Below, piece by piece: positions 12,889-24,889 of a stretch of DNA of 64,000 bases (positions are counted from its first letter, which is position 1; each line of letters begins with the position of its first letter). This DNA comes from Anaeramoeba flamelloides (lineage: Eukaryota > Metamonada > Anaeramoebidae): positions 8,561,001 to 8,625,000 of the forward strand of contig JANTQA010000070.1 of assembly GCA_027625915.1 (NCBI GenBank), in the 5' to 3' direction. The notes under the pieces were generated by a model. That model ran no database searches. It saw nothing but the letters and a program-made list of their open reading frames with translations, and had not been told where the DNA came from. A program made the position numbers and the translations under genes.

Positions 12889-14014
12889 TTAATTTTTTTC
12901 ATCTAAATTAGTATTTTCAACAGGCCCTTCTTTTGCTTCGCTTTTACTTGATCCACTTGAGGAACTATCAGAGCTTTCGGAACTTTCGGAACTTTCTTTT
13001 TCTTGGAAATTTGAGGTTTGCTTTGTTTCATTTTTTTCGTAATTACTGTAATTTTTAACTGGTTTGTATTGGCTAGTATTTTCACTACCTTTAACATCGT
13101 TTCCAAGGACGGTAAGTCCTAAGAGTAATTGTACCATGCCAACGATGGCACAAATGATTCCGCTGTATGAAATTTTTTGAGTTTTAGTTAATTTGTGGGT
13201 ATTGTCGTTGGTTTTTTTGAATTTCGGAAGAACACCAACAAAAAGCCATTAATAAAACGAAAAAATCGAGAAAAAGAAGAAAAAAATTAAAATTACAAAA
13301 AAATTGTTTGGGACAAGAAAATTCAGGTAAGTTGTACTCTGGTGAGAGTTTGGGGTTTGGTTGTTGTAAGTAATAAACAATCTTGAAGAGATTAAATTAA
13401 AAAAAAAAAAAAATTCAAACACTGCTAATAAATATTTGTGATTTTGTCCTGGAGCAAGACCTGTTTAGTTGGAAGTTACAAAAAGAAAAAAAGTTAATTT
13501 AAAGACAATTCTTTGAAAAAGTACTCGAAAAAAAAAAAGATTAAAGAAAAAGAGCTATTCGAAAGATTTTTGTTACCTAAGCTAGCAATAAACATAACAA
13601 AAAGACCCCTTCCGCTGTGTGTTCTAAAAAAACCATATCTTTTAAGGAGAAACTTCGTATCAAAAAATTCGTTTACAATTGCAACAATTCCAAATATACT
13701 AGGATCGTAAGAACGAGTCAACAAAATTTTAATTTTTTTTAATTTTATTCAATTTTTCAAAAAAAGAGAAAAAAGTTAGTTTGGAAAGATCTTCTCGTTT
13801 GGTTTCAATTGGTATCTGCAACATGAAGAAAGAAATGAAAAAATGAAGGGGCAAGTTACATTATATACAAACAGAGTATAAATTCGGACCATAAGAATGG
13901 ACTAAAGGATTTAATCCATCCCACTATCCCACAAATTACCATTGCAAAAGTGGTTGCTCCTGTGATAGAAGCAAGGATAAATTTGAATAAAGAGCCTTCT
14001 ATAAAGGATTTCAT
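12889..14014 (-). CDS. COPI-associated / TVP15-like Golgi membrane protein, four exons
   Basis: Small four-helix membrane protein of the COPI-associated (TVP15) family, which works in Golgi vesicle traffic with an unclear biochemical role. Exons 14014-13860, 13698-13577, 13460-13421 (40 nt) and 13162-12889; phases close exactly to 196 aa. Hydrophobic segments: about 10-32, 44-62 (WSEFILCLYIIIFGIVAIV), 80-92 and 104-125 (GIICAIVGMVQLLLGL). The family signature is the stretch KRYGFFRTHSGRGLFVMFIA, matching the conserved YxGF...GRGLFYxFLG block. The C-terminus from residue about 130 is a hydrophilic Ser/Glu-rich tail, presumably cytosolic. Donor sites are GTAACT, GTAACA and a weak GTTTGA for the third intron; that last junction is chosen because it restores TM4 in frame. 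It is encoded as a solitary gene. Confidence 0.8.
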
Positions 14015-14416
14015 TAAAGTCGTCGAAACAAAAACAAATTTAAGAAGAAAAAATGAAATAACCGTGGTTTTATTTGATCAGTTTGAAATTTACTCTTAGT
14101 TCAAGAAATTTAACTGAGTGTTTGTTTCTTAAAATAGAGATCGAACCATGTTTATAGAATGGCCCTTGAGTTTTTTGGTTGTTCTAAGAGGACCAAATAT
14201 AGTTAATGGCTGAAGAAGAGCTTTTTGAAAAATTATTTCATAAAAGTTTCTATTCATCTGGTTTTTTTAATTATTTTAGCATTGAGAATTTCTATAAAAG
14301 TTAATTTGATTAAATAAGGTTACAAAAAAGATGCTTAAAGACAATAGATATATGATACTTGCAAGTTATTTTTGAAATTTGAAAGGGATAACGTAAAAAA
14401 TCAAGTATTATCAATG

Positions 14417-14613
14417 CAGTTAGTCCCACTTTTAAGACACAAACTTTCAACGAAATTTAAGGCACAAGAAAAATCTTAATTAAGGCACAAAATTTAGATT
14501 CTTTTTTTTACGTAAATTATTTTACTAGAAATTGAATTTGTGTACCTTAATTTGAGATTTTTATAGTGCCTTAAATTTCATAGCAATTTGTCTATTAAAA
14601 GTGGAACTGGTTG
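14417..14613. mobile_element. Palindromic Tc1/mariner-like MITE, copy 1 (most decayed)
   Basis: Begins CAGTTAGTCCCACTTTTAAG and ends as its near reverse complement. Arms of about 80 nt each hold three AAGGCACAAA-type units. No coding capacity. It shows more substitutions than the other four copies and no clear TA duplication. Confidence 0.8.
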
Positions 14614-16350
14614 GAATAAACAGAAGACTTTTCTTTCACAAATTCAAAACAACTTTAAAATTGCAAGTAACAAAATAAAAGCAGCCGAAAAGGTGTAAAA
14701 AGGGAAACTTGAATCAAAAAGTTAATAAAAATAAGTTTTAAGGATTGATCTTAATTTTAAAGTAATCAATACAATTGTTCACTACAAGGAAAATTTTTTC
14801 AAAAAAAAATCTCTAAATTTTGTATTTTTGAAATACACTCATATAATAAACATTATTATCCATAAAAATTTTCAAAAAGGTTTACAACTTTAATAGATAT
14901 TAATAGGAATTGAAAAAAAAATGAAATTTTTCAGTAATATTTTTTTTCATTTTTAATTGTAAAATTTTTGAATTTTTTAATTGACTTAGTAGAGAGATAT
15001 TTTTCAAGTATTTTTTTTAATAGTCTAAAAGGAAACATATTTTTCAATTTGAAAATAGCACAAAATATTTCAATCAAAAGATATTGCTAAATTAAATTGA
15101 AAATCTGATTTTTTATCTGTTTTTGGAATATTTTTTATCATTTTATTTATTTCCATGTTTGAGTTTTTATATACGTTCCCGGTTTTTTTCTGCAAATTGC
15201 TTTAACATATATTCTTTTTTCAATCTTAATGTTCAATCAAAAATTAATTCATTTCAACTTTTTCCAATAAAAAAATACCCTGAAAATAGGTGTTTTTTTC
15301 AAAAGTCGGTATTTTTGAAAAGGGGGGTGTTCATATTTTCATGAGTTTAATAGCTATCCTTTTTTTATTACATAAAATTATGATAACTTTGAAAAAATAA
15401 TTTATAAAAGAAGTATAACTGAAATCCAATCTATATTTTTGGCTAACTTTAATTTTTGGTATTTAAATTTTCCTTGTAGTGTTGTATTAGTAAATAATTG
15501 ATGAAAATAGTCAACTTTTTGGACTCTTCAGATTAATCGCAATATAATGGTTAAAATACAAGCACTCAACATGCAAAAACGATTCAAAACATTCTCTATT
15601 AAAGAAAAGTCGAGATATATCAATTTTTTGGATTTTTTCAAGATTCATAAACAAAATAAGAAAAATTATTTAAAACACAGAACAACTTTTCCAAATTTTA
15701 ATCTATAACAACCAAAATTGGAAATATTATTATTTTACATTTTTTTTTCTCTTACTTTCTGCTAGATTTGAAAGTTTATTCATAACATTATCCTAAACTC
15801 TATTAAATTTTATAATGAGGGTAGAAAATAAGAGGAATTAGGGAATTTTGAAGGAATTTTTGGATTTGAATTATGGAAAATTTTAAAATTTTATATAGTG
15901 AAGGATCTAAAAATGTATATATCATTTTACCAAAAATTTTCAGACATTATTGATCAAATATTTTAAAAAAAGATGATATTTTTTATTCAATATTTTTTAA
16001 TTTTGATCTTTTAAAATTTTTATTTAAAAGTTCAATAAATTCTTCTTTTTTTAACTAAATTTTGTTTCAGAAAAAAGACACAAGAATTTTTTAAAATACC
16101 AATTATTATTTATATTAACCTTGTAAGGAGAAACAAGAGAAAAATATAATAATAAAAATCAAAGGATAGTCAATATACCATCTGAAGCAAAACTTACCAT
16201 TCAATAGATTTTCTTTAAAAATTGAAAAACTTGCATTCTTATTTATTGAGAGAAAGGAGTAATCAAAGAAAATTTACTAAATAAAAAAGAGAAGAAGAAA
16301 AATAAATTAAAGTTTAAGTACAAATTTATAATATCATTTAGATGACCAAA

Positions 16351-16475
16351 TTAAAAATTATCTTTGCCCTGAAATAGGAGGAGTAAAAACCCAATAGAAA
16401 GAATATAAATAATAAATAAGATTCCACAAACCGTGATTAATAAATTGGTATTCCAAAACTTCGAAGAATGGGGCA
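16351..16475 (-). CDS. Possible terminal exon with a single membrane anchor
   Basis: After an AG at 16477-16476 the minus strand stays open for about 41 codons to a TAA at 16353-16351. It reads PHSSKFWNTNLLITVCGILF followed by a further long hydrophobic run and ends GKDNF. A charged/aromatic entry into a single C-terminal transmembrane helix recalls tail-anchored proteins such as R-SNAREs. I could not find convincing upstream exons, so this is only a pointer; chance hydrophobic reading of T-rich DNA is the main alternative. Confidence 0.15.
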
Positions 16476-18226
16476 CTATGTACAGGAATTTATATATTTT
16501 TTTAATATTCTAGGAATTTTTAAACTTCACTTTTTTCTTTATTACCTTAAGTTTTATTACTATAAGAGCTTTGATGAAAAATTATTGACAAGAACAATAA
16601 ATTTCGTTATTTTGATAAGTCATATTCAAGAGTTTTTGAGAATATTTCCTAAGGATAGCTTTTTTTTTCTCAGGTTTTTATGGAAAAATTTTGCTAATTT
16701 TTTTTTCCATTTGATTCTAATGAATTTATAGATTTCACAATACCAAATAAAGTGATTTATATTTTCATAATATTGAGTACAATAGTCACATTTTTTGTAA
16801 TTTTCCTTCTTTTTAAATATGTCATATTCTGATTTATTTTTTCAAGACATCTGAGTATCTATTTAGTTTGGTAAAAAACTCTATTTTTTACAACATTCTA
16901 TATTTAAATTCGTGAAGTCACATCTTCAATTACCTCGCTATTCGAGAGTTCCAATTAATTGATGAAAATCTTTGATGACACTTTATTCTTTGACAGTCCT
17001 GAAAAGTTGACTTTTTTTTTATTTGTTTTATTTTGAGAAATAAAAGGATATTGAACTGATTTTTTCTTTCTATTTTCCAATTTTGTAAAATAAAAAAATG
17101 GACGAAAAACATTTGAATTGGGTCATACAAACTTCTATTTTAAAATTAAATAATTTCTAAAATAATAATAATCATTGGGGAAACAAGTGAAAAAAATAAT
17201 TAATAATTGGTAACTTATTCTGAAAAAAAAAGTTAAAAATCAATTCAAAGAAGAAACAAATTACTCCAATGAATAATTCATTAAATTACTTCCAAACAAA
17301 TCAATAAAAAAAAAAAATTAAATCTACTTTCATATCAAAATTATTGGTAAAGTTTTTTTGGAGATCTCAAAGTTATTCAATTTTTTCAAGAAATTATCAG
17401 TTATTGATCAATCAAAGAAAAACTTCTTACCAAAAGATAGTATTAAGAAAAACAGTTATTGTGTTAAATCTTCCATTTTGTCTTTAATCCTTATTTTATT
17501 TTTTCTTTTATTAATTGATTTTACTTTAAGTTTTCAGGTTATATTAATGTTCCCAATTAAAAACCGTGTTTCACTTTTTTTCTTCTTTTTCACTTTTTTT
17601 CCCGAACAGTAAATCGATAACCTTATATTGTGGATAAGAAAAAAAAGGATCACAAAATTTTGTACCTTAAGAACAAAACAATTCTAATTTTGAAATAGAA
17701 GAAGATATTGTTTATTTTTTCTGAGACTGTCCATTCAATAAAAAAAAATCAAAAAATTTGAATTTAAAATTTATATAAACAATTAAAAATATTCAAAATA
17801 ATTACTTTGATATTATTCAAAATAAAGGCACATTATTTGTCTTATCATTTGTTAATGAGAGAAAAAAATATTTCTATATTGAAATATAACAACCAAAATT
17901 TAGAAAATAAGTTTGTGCTGTTGAGTGCAATGGTTTTCTTATTTTTTTATCTGAAAATCAATTAATGTTTTTATTAAAACAGAAAACATAAAGAAAACCA
18001 AACAACACTTTTCCAGAATTCAAAAGAATGTTATAAAATGAAAGACTAAAATCAGATTCTTATAAATTCTCAAAACAAGCTATTGTCTAAAAGAGGAAAA
18101 TAATTTCCTCAATCGAAAATAAATTTAAAGAAAAAAAAATTTCATTTTTTATCATTTTTTTTTCGTTACGAGTTCTCCTACTGATCAAGAGAACAACAAA
18201 ATAAAAAATCCAAACCACAAAACTAG

Positions 18227-20296
18227 ATGCTCATAACAATTTATTCCACAAACCTACATGGAACATCCAAAAAAATAGATTACAAAATGGCTGTGTTTCT
18301 GAAATTATTTTTTACTTCTCTTGAACCCTTGGGATTTATTGTATTACAAAGGGCCATCTTTACCACCAAACACATCCTTCTTTTTACGTCTAATTCGATA
18401 ATTTTCGAAAAGTATACCGAGAAAAACTTTGAACTTCTGCACCGGCAAGTAGACAACAATTTTCAAAAAGGGAGTTTCCAACAATATTCTTATTCAGATG
18501 TCTGCCAAATATTGATCGACAACAACAAACTTGTCATCAAATTTCAAAAATCCCAACCAATCTCTTTTGAACATGATTCAAAGTTATATATTGCGAACGA
18601 ATTGAGTATAAGGTGTGATCTTTTTAATAAAAGATTTGTCAATAATGAAAGTAATAAAGAAAATATGTTAATAAGAAAAGCTATCTTTCCAGCAATCCCA
18701 AAAAAACATTTTGGATCATTTTTCGAAAACGAAAAAGAAGAGAAAAAAAAAATATTATTTTTCAACAACAAAACTAATAAAGAAGAACTTTTTCAAGAAT
18801 TAAAAGAAGAACTTGAGAGCTACCAAAAAAAAACTAGTAACAAAAAAAAAGAAAAAGAAAGTTCTTTCGAGAATGGAAGCGAAATTTCTGAAGAAGAAGA
18901 AGAAGAAGAAGAAGATGAAGAGAAAGTAGAAAATAAAACTATTCTTGAAAATAGAAAAGAAATAAAGCTTTTGGATAAAAATAATCTTTCGAGTGGCAGT
19001 GGAAGCGAAAGTGGAAACGAAACGAAAGATAAAAACAAAAATGAAAAAGAAAATCAAAATGATGAAGAAAATGAAAATGAAAAAGAAAAAGAAAACCATA
19101 ATGTAAACAAGAAAGGAAGAAAAAATCTAAATATTTCAAAAACGGAAAAGGACAAATTTAAGGATGTCCATGACTTTTTCAACCGATACTTTGTTTTGTT
19201 AACAAGCAAATGTCAAAATAAAAAAATCCATTCATTCGATGAATATTTGAAAAATGATTTTACCATTGAAAATTATTTGAATCCATTTTGTGATACATCA
19301 GAAACGAGTGAAGAAATTCAAAATATGAATCTTGATCATAATAATACCAGGAGTAACAATACACTTCATAATCTGAGTGTCACCGGTAATAATAAGAAAA
19401 ATAACGCTGATCACAACCACAAGGATAATAATAAGAAAAGCAGCGTCCAAAAGTATTCATTTGATGAATACAAAAAAAAAATATCCAAATTTGAATTTTT
19501 TAATTGTTCGTTTAGATACAATCTATGTATTAACAATTTAGATTTCTTTCAAATCAAAATAATCCTAAATGAAATAATTTTCCAAAAGGATCAAAGCATT
19601 TTTAATACAATTATCGAGTTTTATAAAAATTTCTCAATCGAGGGCAATAATTATGAAAGAAAAAAGCAATTTATTCTGAACAATAAAAAAAAATTGCTTG
19701 AACGAATCATAAACAATCATTTCTCAGAATTCTTAATTTTATTGAAATACAAATATAATAAAAATAAAGCACGTCGAATTATACTCAAAATAATAAACGA
19801 TCGTCTCATCGAGCTTTTGGTTATACCACAATATACGAAATTGATCAAAATCTTTGATTCAAAGTCAAAATTTGAAAAGGAAAAAAATAATATGATCAAA
19901 GAATATTTTAAGAACAATATCACACAAGAAAATGTGAAAATACCGGTAAAATTAATTTCCAAGTTGAAATATAAAAATGCTCGCAATTATATCAAAAAAA
20001 TATGCAATGTAAGTTTGCCCATCAAGAAATTAAAAATATTTTCCAAAATTGGCGATTTAATTACCCAAGAAGTTGAAAATCAAAATTTGAAAATTTCGTC
20101 TTTAAATACAGACGCTTATATTTCAATTTTTCTTTATATTATCCTCAAAACAGATATCCCTAATTTTTATTTCCACTGTACATATACCGAAAATTTTGTA
20201 GATTCTGCTTATTTAAAAGAAAAAGAAGGATTTTTCTTAGTAAATATTTTGACTGCTGTTAATTATATTTTAAATCATGCATCCATTGAAAATTAA
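18227..20296 (+). CDS. VPS9-domain protein (Rab5-type guanine nucleotide exchange factor candidate)
   Basis: Single-exon gene, 689 aa. The C-terminal part (about 488-689) is a VPS9 domain: a helical run (ERIINNHFSEFLILL, RLIELLVIPQYTKL), then SLNTDAYISIFLYIILKTDI matching the ADDFLPxLIYVLLKANPPN core, Tyr of CTYTENF, and the final EGFFLVNILTAVNYIL helix. One of the two adjacent acidic residues of the core is Ala here (TDAY). VPS9 domains load GTP on Rab5/Vps21 GTPases on early endosomes. Residues about 1-130 form a folded region I do not recognise; 190-300 is a Glu/Lys/Asn low-complexity linker; 330-440 is Asn-rich with possible conserved blocks (HDFFNRYF). An in-frame TAG lies immediately before the ATG, supporting this start. 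Confidence 0.8.
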   Translation: MLITIYSTNLHGTSKKIDYKMAVFLKLFFTSLEPLGFIVLQRAIFTTKHILLFTSNSIIFEKYTEKNFELLHRQVDNNFQKGSFQQYSYSDVCQILIDNNKLVIKFQKSQPISFEHDSKLYIANELSIRCDLFNKRFVNNESNKENMLIRKAIFPAIPKKHFGSFFENEKEEKKKILFFNNKTNKEELFQELKEELESYQKKTSNKKKEKESSFENGSEISEEEEEEEEDEEKVENKTILENRKEIKLLDKNNLSSGSGSESGNETKDKNKNEKENQNDEENENEKEKENHNVNKKGRKNLNISKTEKDKFKDVHDFFNRYFVLLTSKCQNKKIHSFDEYLKNDFTIENYLNPFCDTSETSEEIQNMNLDHNNTRSNNTLHNLSVTGNNKKNNADHNHKDNNKKSSVQKYSFDEYKKKISKFEFFNCSFRYNLCINNLDFFQIKIILNEIIFQKDQSIFNTIIEFYKNFSIEGNNYERKKQFILNNKKKLLERIINNHFSEFLILLKYKYNKNKARRIILKIINDRLIELLVIPQYTKLIKIFDSKSKFEKEKNNMIKEYFKNNITQENVKIPVKLISKLKYKNARNYIKKICNVSLPIKKLKIFSKIGDLITQEVENQNLKISSLNTDAYISIFLYIILKTDIPNFYFHCTYTENFVDSAYLKEKEGFFLVNILTAVNYILNHASIEN

Positions 20297-20904
20297 ATAT
20301 ATATCATTACAATTTATTTTGTATATTTTGTTAAATTTATAAGAGGGATTTTCAAATTAAATTTTAATTTTTTTCTCAAAATTTAATAAATATGTTAGTT
20401 TCAATAATATGATTTGAATAAATAATAATAATCAGATAATTATCAATAGTCAATTCTTCATATAAAATTTATTACAATAATTTTGATCATTAAATTTTGT
20501 CTGTTTTTTTTTTAAACGTTATAATTTTGATTTGAATATTTAACAATGGTGATAAGGTATATATTTTTTGTTTATTTAAAAAGAATAAAAATAAATGTTT
20601 AATTTTTTATGGGTGATATTCTTTTTTTTTTTGCATATTAACTGATTACTAAGGTTGCTTGGTTTTTTTAATATCGATAAAACAGCTATTTCAACTTTTT
20701 ATGAAAAATTTTTTTTCATATAAAAAAAAAACAAAATTGAATTTTGGTTGGTATTTCTTCATAATCCCCATTGGTTTTATTTATTTATTTTTATTAATAA
20801 TCAATTGATATTTTTACAATAACTATTCTTAAAAAATTGAATATTGTTTTTTTTTTAAATTTTGTTAGGGGGGGGGTATAATCCCTCTTGTCTGCTGTTA
20901 TGTT

Positions 20905-21290
20905 TTCCAGGATTTAAAAGAATAGAGTAAAAACAATATTTTACTCAATTCTTTTGAATCCTAGAAACCGCCTTTAGGGTTTTTTGAGTTTTCTGTTTAT
21001 TTGTGAAGATGTTCTAGGTTTTTTTGAGGTTTTCTATTTTATTTAGAAAATCTATTGATTTTCGTTAGGTTTTTTTTACTTTAGAAATAAACCGAACATT
21101 TTAATAAATTTTCGGTTTATTTCTAAAGTAAAAAAAACCTAGAACACAACCTAGATTTCACAAATAAATAAAAAACTTAAAAAAAGCTAACGAAAATCCA
21201 TAGATTTAACAAATAAAACAGAAAACCTCAAGAAAACCTAGGCACTCTACTGCACTTGACGGCACCCTACGCACTTGACGAAACTTCCAG
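20905..21290. repeat. Nested palindromic repeat, family with gaattc-type hairpin (copy 1)
   Basis: Starts with a hairpin of the form CCAGgATTtAAAAGAATAGA / its complement (20907-20975). It then holds a perfect 30-nt inverted repeat (21067-21096 with 21111-21140) that lies within a larger imperfect palindrome extending to about 21240. It ends with a set of short GCAC-rich repeats (GGCACTC, TGCACTTGACG, CGCACTTGACG). A minus-strand LINE fragment follows. Confidence 0.75.
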
Positions 21291-21369
21291 AATTCCTAAA
21301 TTTTTATTTTTGATTTTTTTTAAAGAATAAAAAAAAGTTTATTGTACACTAGTGGCTAATAAACATGTT

Positions 21370-21770
21370 GGATATTTTTAGCAAAAATAATATTGAAAAT
21401 ATTATTATTTCTTCATATATTAGATATATTTATTTTGATAAATTCAGATATCGAGATTTTTTGATTATTTTCATAGGCATGGAAATTCCGTAGAAAATGG
21501 TCTAAATCTTCAATGATTTCTAAATTGGGTAAACTTTTTACATAATCTGCAATATTTTGATTTATTTTTATTCATAACATAAGAAAACCTGTTTAAATAA
21601 TTTGTAAAATTTCTGTGTTTTAAAATTGAAGTTGAACCCTTCCATTTTAATATATCTTTTGTGATTATTTTTTTCAAAATTTAAACGAATTGACCAAAAT
21701 AATAAAGGTTTTTCTCTATTCTTTAGAATTTCAGAAAACCTAACCACATTTTCAGCCCCAAACATTTTCT
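21370..21770 (-). mobile_element. Decayed LINE 3' fragment
   Basis: Minus-strand translation gives LLFWSIRLNFEKNNHKRYI, then SLPNLEIIEDLDHFLRNFHA followed by YENN. It aligns with plus-strand fragments at 34640-35050 and 50050-50360. The block corresponds to the Cys/His knuckle after the reverse transcriptase (HFLWNC in the best copy), but its cysteines are gone. At least one in-frame stop interrupts it. Confidence 0.6.
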
Positions 21771-22092
21771 AAATTTTCAATTCTGAAAATTTCTAGTTCA
21801 TATTCAAATTGTTTTAAATTTTTTGAATAAAAATTATTATTTTCTGATTATTTTTTTCTAAAATGGTAGTAATTAATTCTTTAATCAAATCCGAGGATTT
21901 TTAATTTTTGATTTAACTTAAATCTTCTTTTATATATCGTTATTCTAACGGGGTCAATTTATTTTTTTATTTTATCAATAATAATTGGGGTATCTGGGTT
22001 GATTAATTAAATATTTTTGAGTTTTTTTCTTAATCTAAATATCAATATCTTGAAAAGCTGTTCAAAAGTTTGTGTTTTTTTAAGATATATTA

Positions 22093-22292
22093 TAGTCAGT
22101 TTCACATTTAAGGTACAAACTTTCAACGAAATTTAAGGCACAAAAAAATCTCAAATTAAAGCACAATTTTTTGGAATTTTAATTTTCACAAATTATTTTA
22201 CTAGAATTTGAAATCATGTGCCTTAATTTGAGATTTTTTTTGTGCCTTAAATTTCGTAGAAAGTTTGTGCCTTAAAAACGAAACTGACTGTA
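22093..22292. mobile_element. Palindromic Tc1/mariner-like MITE, copy 2
   Basis: TAGTCAGTTTCAC at the left end pairs with GAAACTGACTGTA at the right; the arms carry the same three AAGGCACAAA-type units as the other copies. The left terminus has lost two bases of the TACAGTCAG end. Copy 3 lies only 230 nt further on. Confidence 0.88.
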
Positions 22293-22522
22293 TGAAAAAA
22301 TTCTCCTAGGAAAAGATTGATCATGATCTAAACTTGAACAAGTTTATCAAATAGTAAAGTGATAATTTATTATTTTTTTCCCCTTAAAAACAAAAAAAAC
22401 AAGGAGCTCCTCAAACTACTTAGAGAAAGGGATTTTGGTTAAATAAAAATTCCTAAAATCAAATCTCTAACTATAATTTAAAAACTTGATATTGCAAAAA
22501 TCTTCTTAAATTCTTGAAGAAA

Positions 22523-22721
22523 TACAGTCAGTTCCACTTTTAAGGCACAAACTTTCAACAAAATTTAAGCCACAAAAAAATCTCAAATTAAGGCACAAAA
22601 TTTGGAATTTTCTTTTTTTACAATTTATTTTTTTAGAATCTGAATTTTGTGACTTAATATTAGATTTTTTTGGGCCTTAAATTTCGTTGCATTTTGTACC
22701 TTAAAAGTGGAACTGACTGTA
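22523..22721. mobile_element. Palindromic Tc1/mariner-like MITE, copy 3
   Basis: Flanked by TA on both sides (TACAGTCAGTTCCAC ... GTGGAACTGACTGTA). Ends in CAGT and a TA target duplication are typical of the Tc1/mariner superfamily. Nearly the whole element is stem; the unpaired centre is short and A+T-rich. Confidence 0.9.
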
Positions 22722-22889
22722 AAAAATAGTCTAACTAACAAATTAGACGTATAACAATTATTTCATTTACATAGATTTCCAGAAAACATAAAAATAAAAA
22801 ATGTAATTCAAAATAAAAAAAAATGTATATAAAACTTTAGAGAGATCAAAACACAATAATTATGTTTAATTTGTTGTTTTTTTTTTTTT

Positions 22890-23640
22890 TCAAGAATTAT
22901 TGATCCTTCAAAGGTTAGATATCATCAACTAATTTTATTTGGGCATATCTTGTTTTAAATATCTCAACTTTAATATTAATCATTTATGTAAAAAAAAAAT
23001 ACTAGATAAAAAGTAAAAGATTACCTTATATGAAATAAATGAAGTAAAAAAATAAAAAAAAAAAATTTTAAAAATTAAAATTATTTCAAACATTCTAGAA
23101 ATTGTATATAGTATTGAAAATAATCCTGACTAAAATTTTTAATTGTTCAAAATGGTAAATTTTTGTGTAATTGTAAACATTTAAAATCAAATCATTTATA
23201 GTTAAGAAAAAAACAATTAAAATTATAACTCACCCACTGGTTAGAATGTCGATTGATGAAATTAGACTTATACAAAATACCATTCGATCAATCAAAAAAC
23301 AAGAATAAAAAATTATCATTTCCCAAACTCATAAAAAATCTATATAAAACTCGAATTTTACAAAAAAAATGTTGATCTACTTCGGTTATCCAACAATAAA
23401 TGAATATTATATATATCCCTCACTTCAATGAACTTTGGGTCTATTTATTACTGAGTTCATAATTTTCTTTTTTTTTAGTTAGAAAAGGTGTTATTTATAA
23501 ATATAAGAAACTATTTAACCGAATCCATGATAATTTCATTAATATTAACAATTAAAAATCCTGTGGGCATTATTTTCGTGTAAGGTATTTTGTTAACTAC
23601 TTTATTCTCCTAGCTTTATAGAATTTTTTCTCAGTTTCTC
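22890..23640 (+). repeat. Dispersed repeat family B, copy 2
   Basis: Its right part matches 3080-3640. Its left part (TTATTGATCCTTCAAAGGTT, ATATCATCAACT) matches 57110-57420, so this copy joins modules that are separate elsewhere. It begins about 170 nt after MITE copy 3. Confidence 0.6.
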
Positions 23641-24889
23641 TCAGGTTTTTTCATTTTTATACAAAATGACCAAGTCATCCTCTCTTTAAATAACCGGAAA
23701 TAGAGAATTCACTTTCGTTACCCAAATATATTTAAGTTAAATTCTCTTCAGTTAAATCATTGCCATGACTGAAAAATTGTGTAAAATATCTGTTTAAATA
23801 AAAAAATTTTTCATTAGAAGTATCAAACAAACAATAGATTTTCAGATTGTTTAATGTCCCTGGATCGCTCGATATCTCTTTAAATCTATCTTAGACAGTT
23901 ATTTTTAAATTTTAGAGAAAGTTCAATACCGGTTAGAAGTGTTAAAACAAAAGTCAACCATTTTCATTTTTAGATATATTTTTAATTGGTTCCAAAAAAG
24001 TTATTGGTTTTTTCTGTTAAGTTCCTTTGATTATTATTATTTATACCGGAATTTTCGTAATAATTCTTCCTATATACCACAAATTAAATACTTTCATTAA
24101 AGTTAGACTCATACGATCCTATATCCTAAGATTAAAATAAAATATTTTTGCAAAACAAAATTTTTTTTTGAGTTTTTTTTTTATTTATTTATTCTTAATA
24201 CCCACTTCTAAGAGAGAATTAATGAATAGTTTTCTTGAATTAGGTGAATATTAATTAATTTTGCTGGGTTATAGGTACTTTTGTACTGATAGATAATCAT
24301 AATGGGGAACTAATAAAGTTAATAGATTCTTAGGTGTGCTTTTAAGTGCCTGGTTATAAAGTAAACTCCATTTCAAAATCATTGGCCAATTAAAAATCAA
24401 ATTTTGAAAATAAATATTGTAATAATGTGGATTTATCTATTCTAATAATAAAATTGCTATTTGAGTATTCAGTTCTATACACTAGAAATATTTGTTTTTC
24501 CTCTCAAAATAAAAAAAAATAAAAAAAAATTGGGACATTTATAAAGAAATTTGGTTTATAACAAAAGAATGAAAAATATTTTATTTAAATCTTGTGATAA
24601 AGGATTATAAAAGCTAAAGAAATATATTTCAATTTTAAAATAGGTTCTATGTATTCTATCCAGTATTTAGGGGTTGGTAAATCTCACAAATTTTTGTCCA
24701 GTCAGATCTAAGAAGTAACAAATGAAATACTTTTCCTAAAAATGTTTAACATAATATCAAAGAACAAAAAAGAGGATTGGTAAAAATCAACTTTTAGAAA
24801 ATTAACCTTTCGAATAAATTTTAAAATCCCTGAAACATTGTTTAGAATATTCTAGTTTTTTTATATACCGAAGAAGAAACTTAAGTGGG

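Larger units (their letters stand above)
14015..18226. other. Intergenic region
   Basis: Holds MITE copy 1 and the doubtful membrane-anchor exon at 16351-16475. The minus strand also has a good donor at 16200-16195 (GTAAGT) and a good acceptor near 16130, hinting at an unresolved spliced gene between about 16100 and 17000. Confidence 0.5.

Noticed and set aside
18800-19139. Minus-strand Phe/Ser-rich frames
   Set aside because: Antisense of the acidic low-complexity linker of the VPS9 gene.
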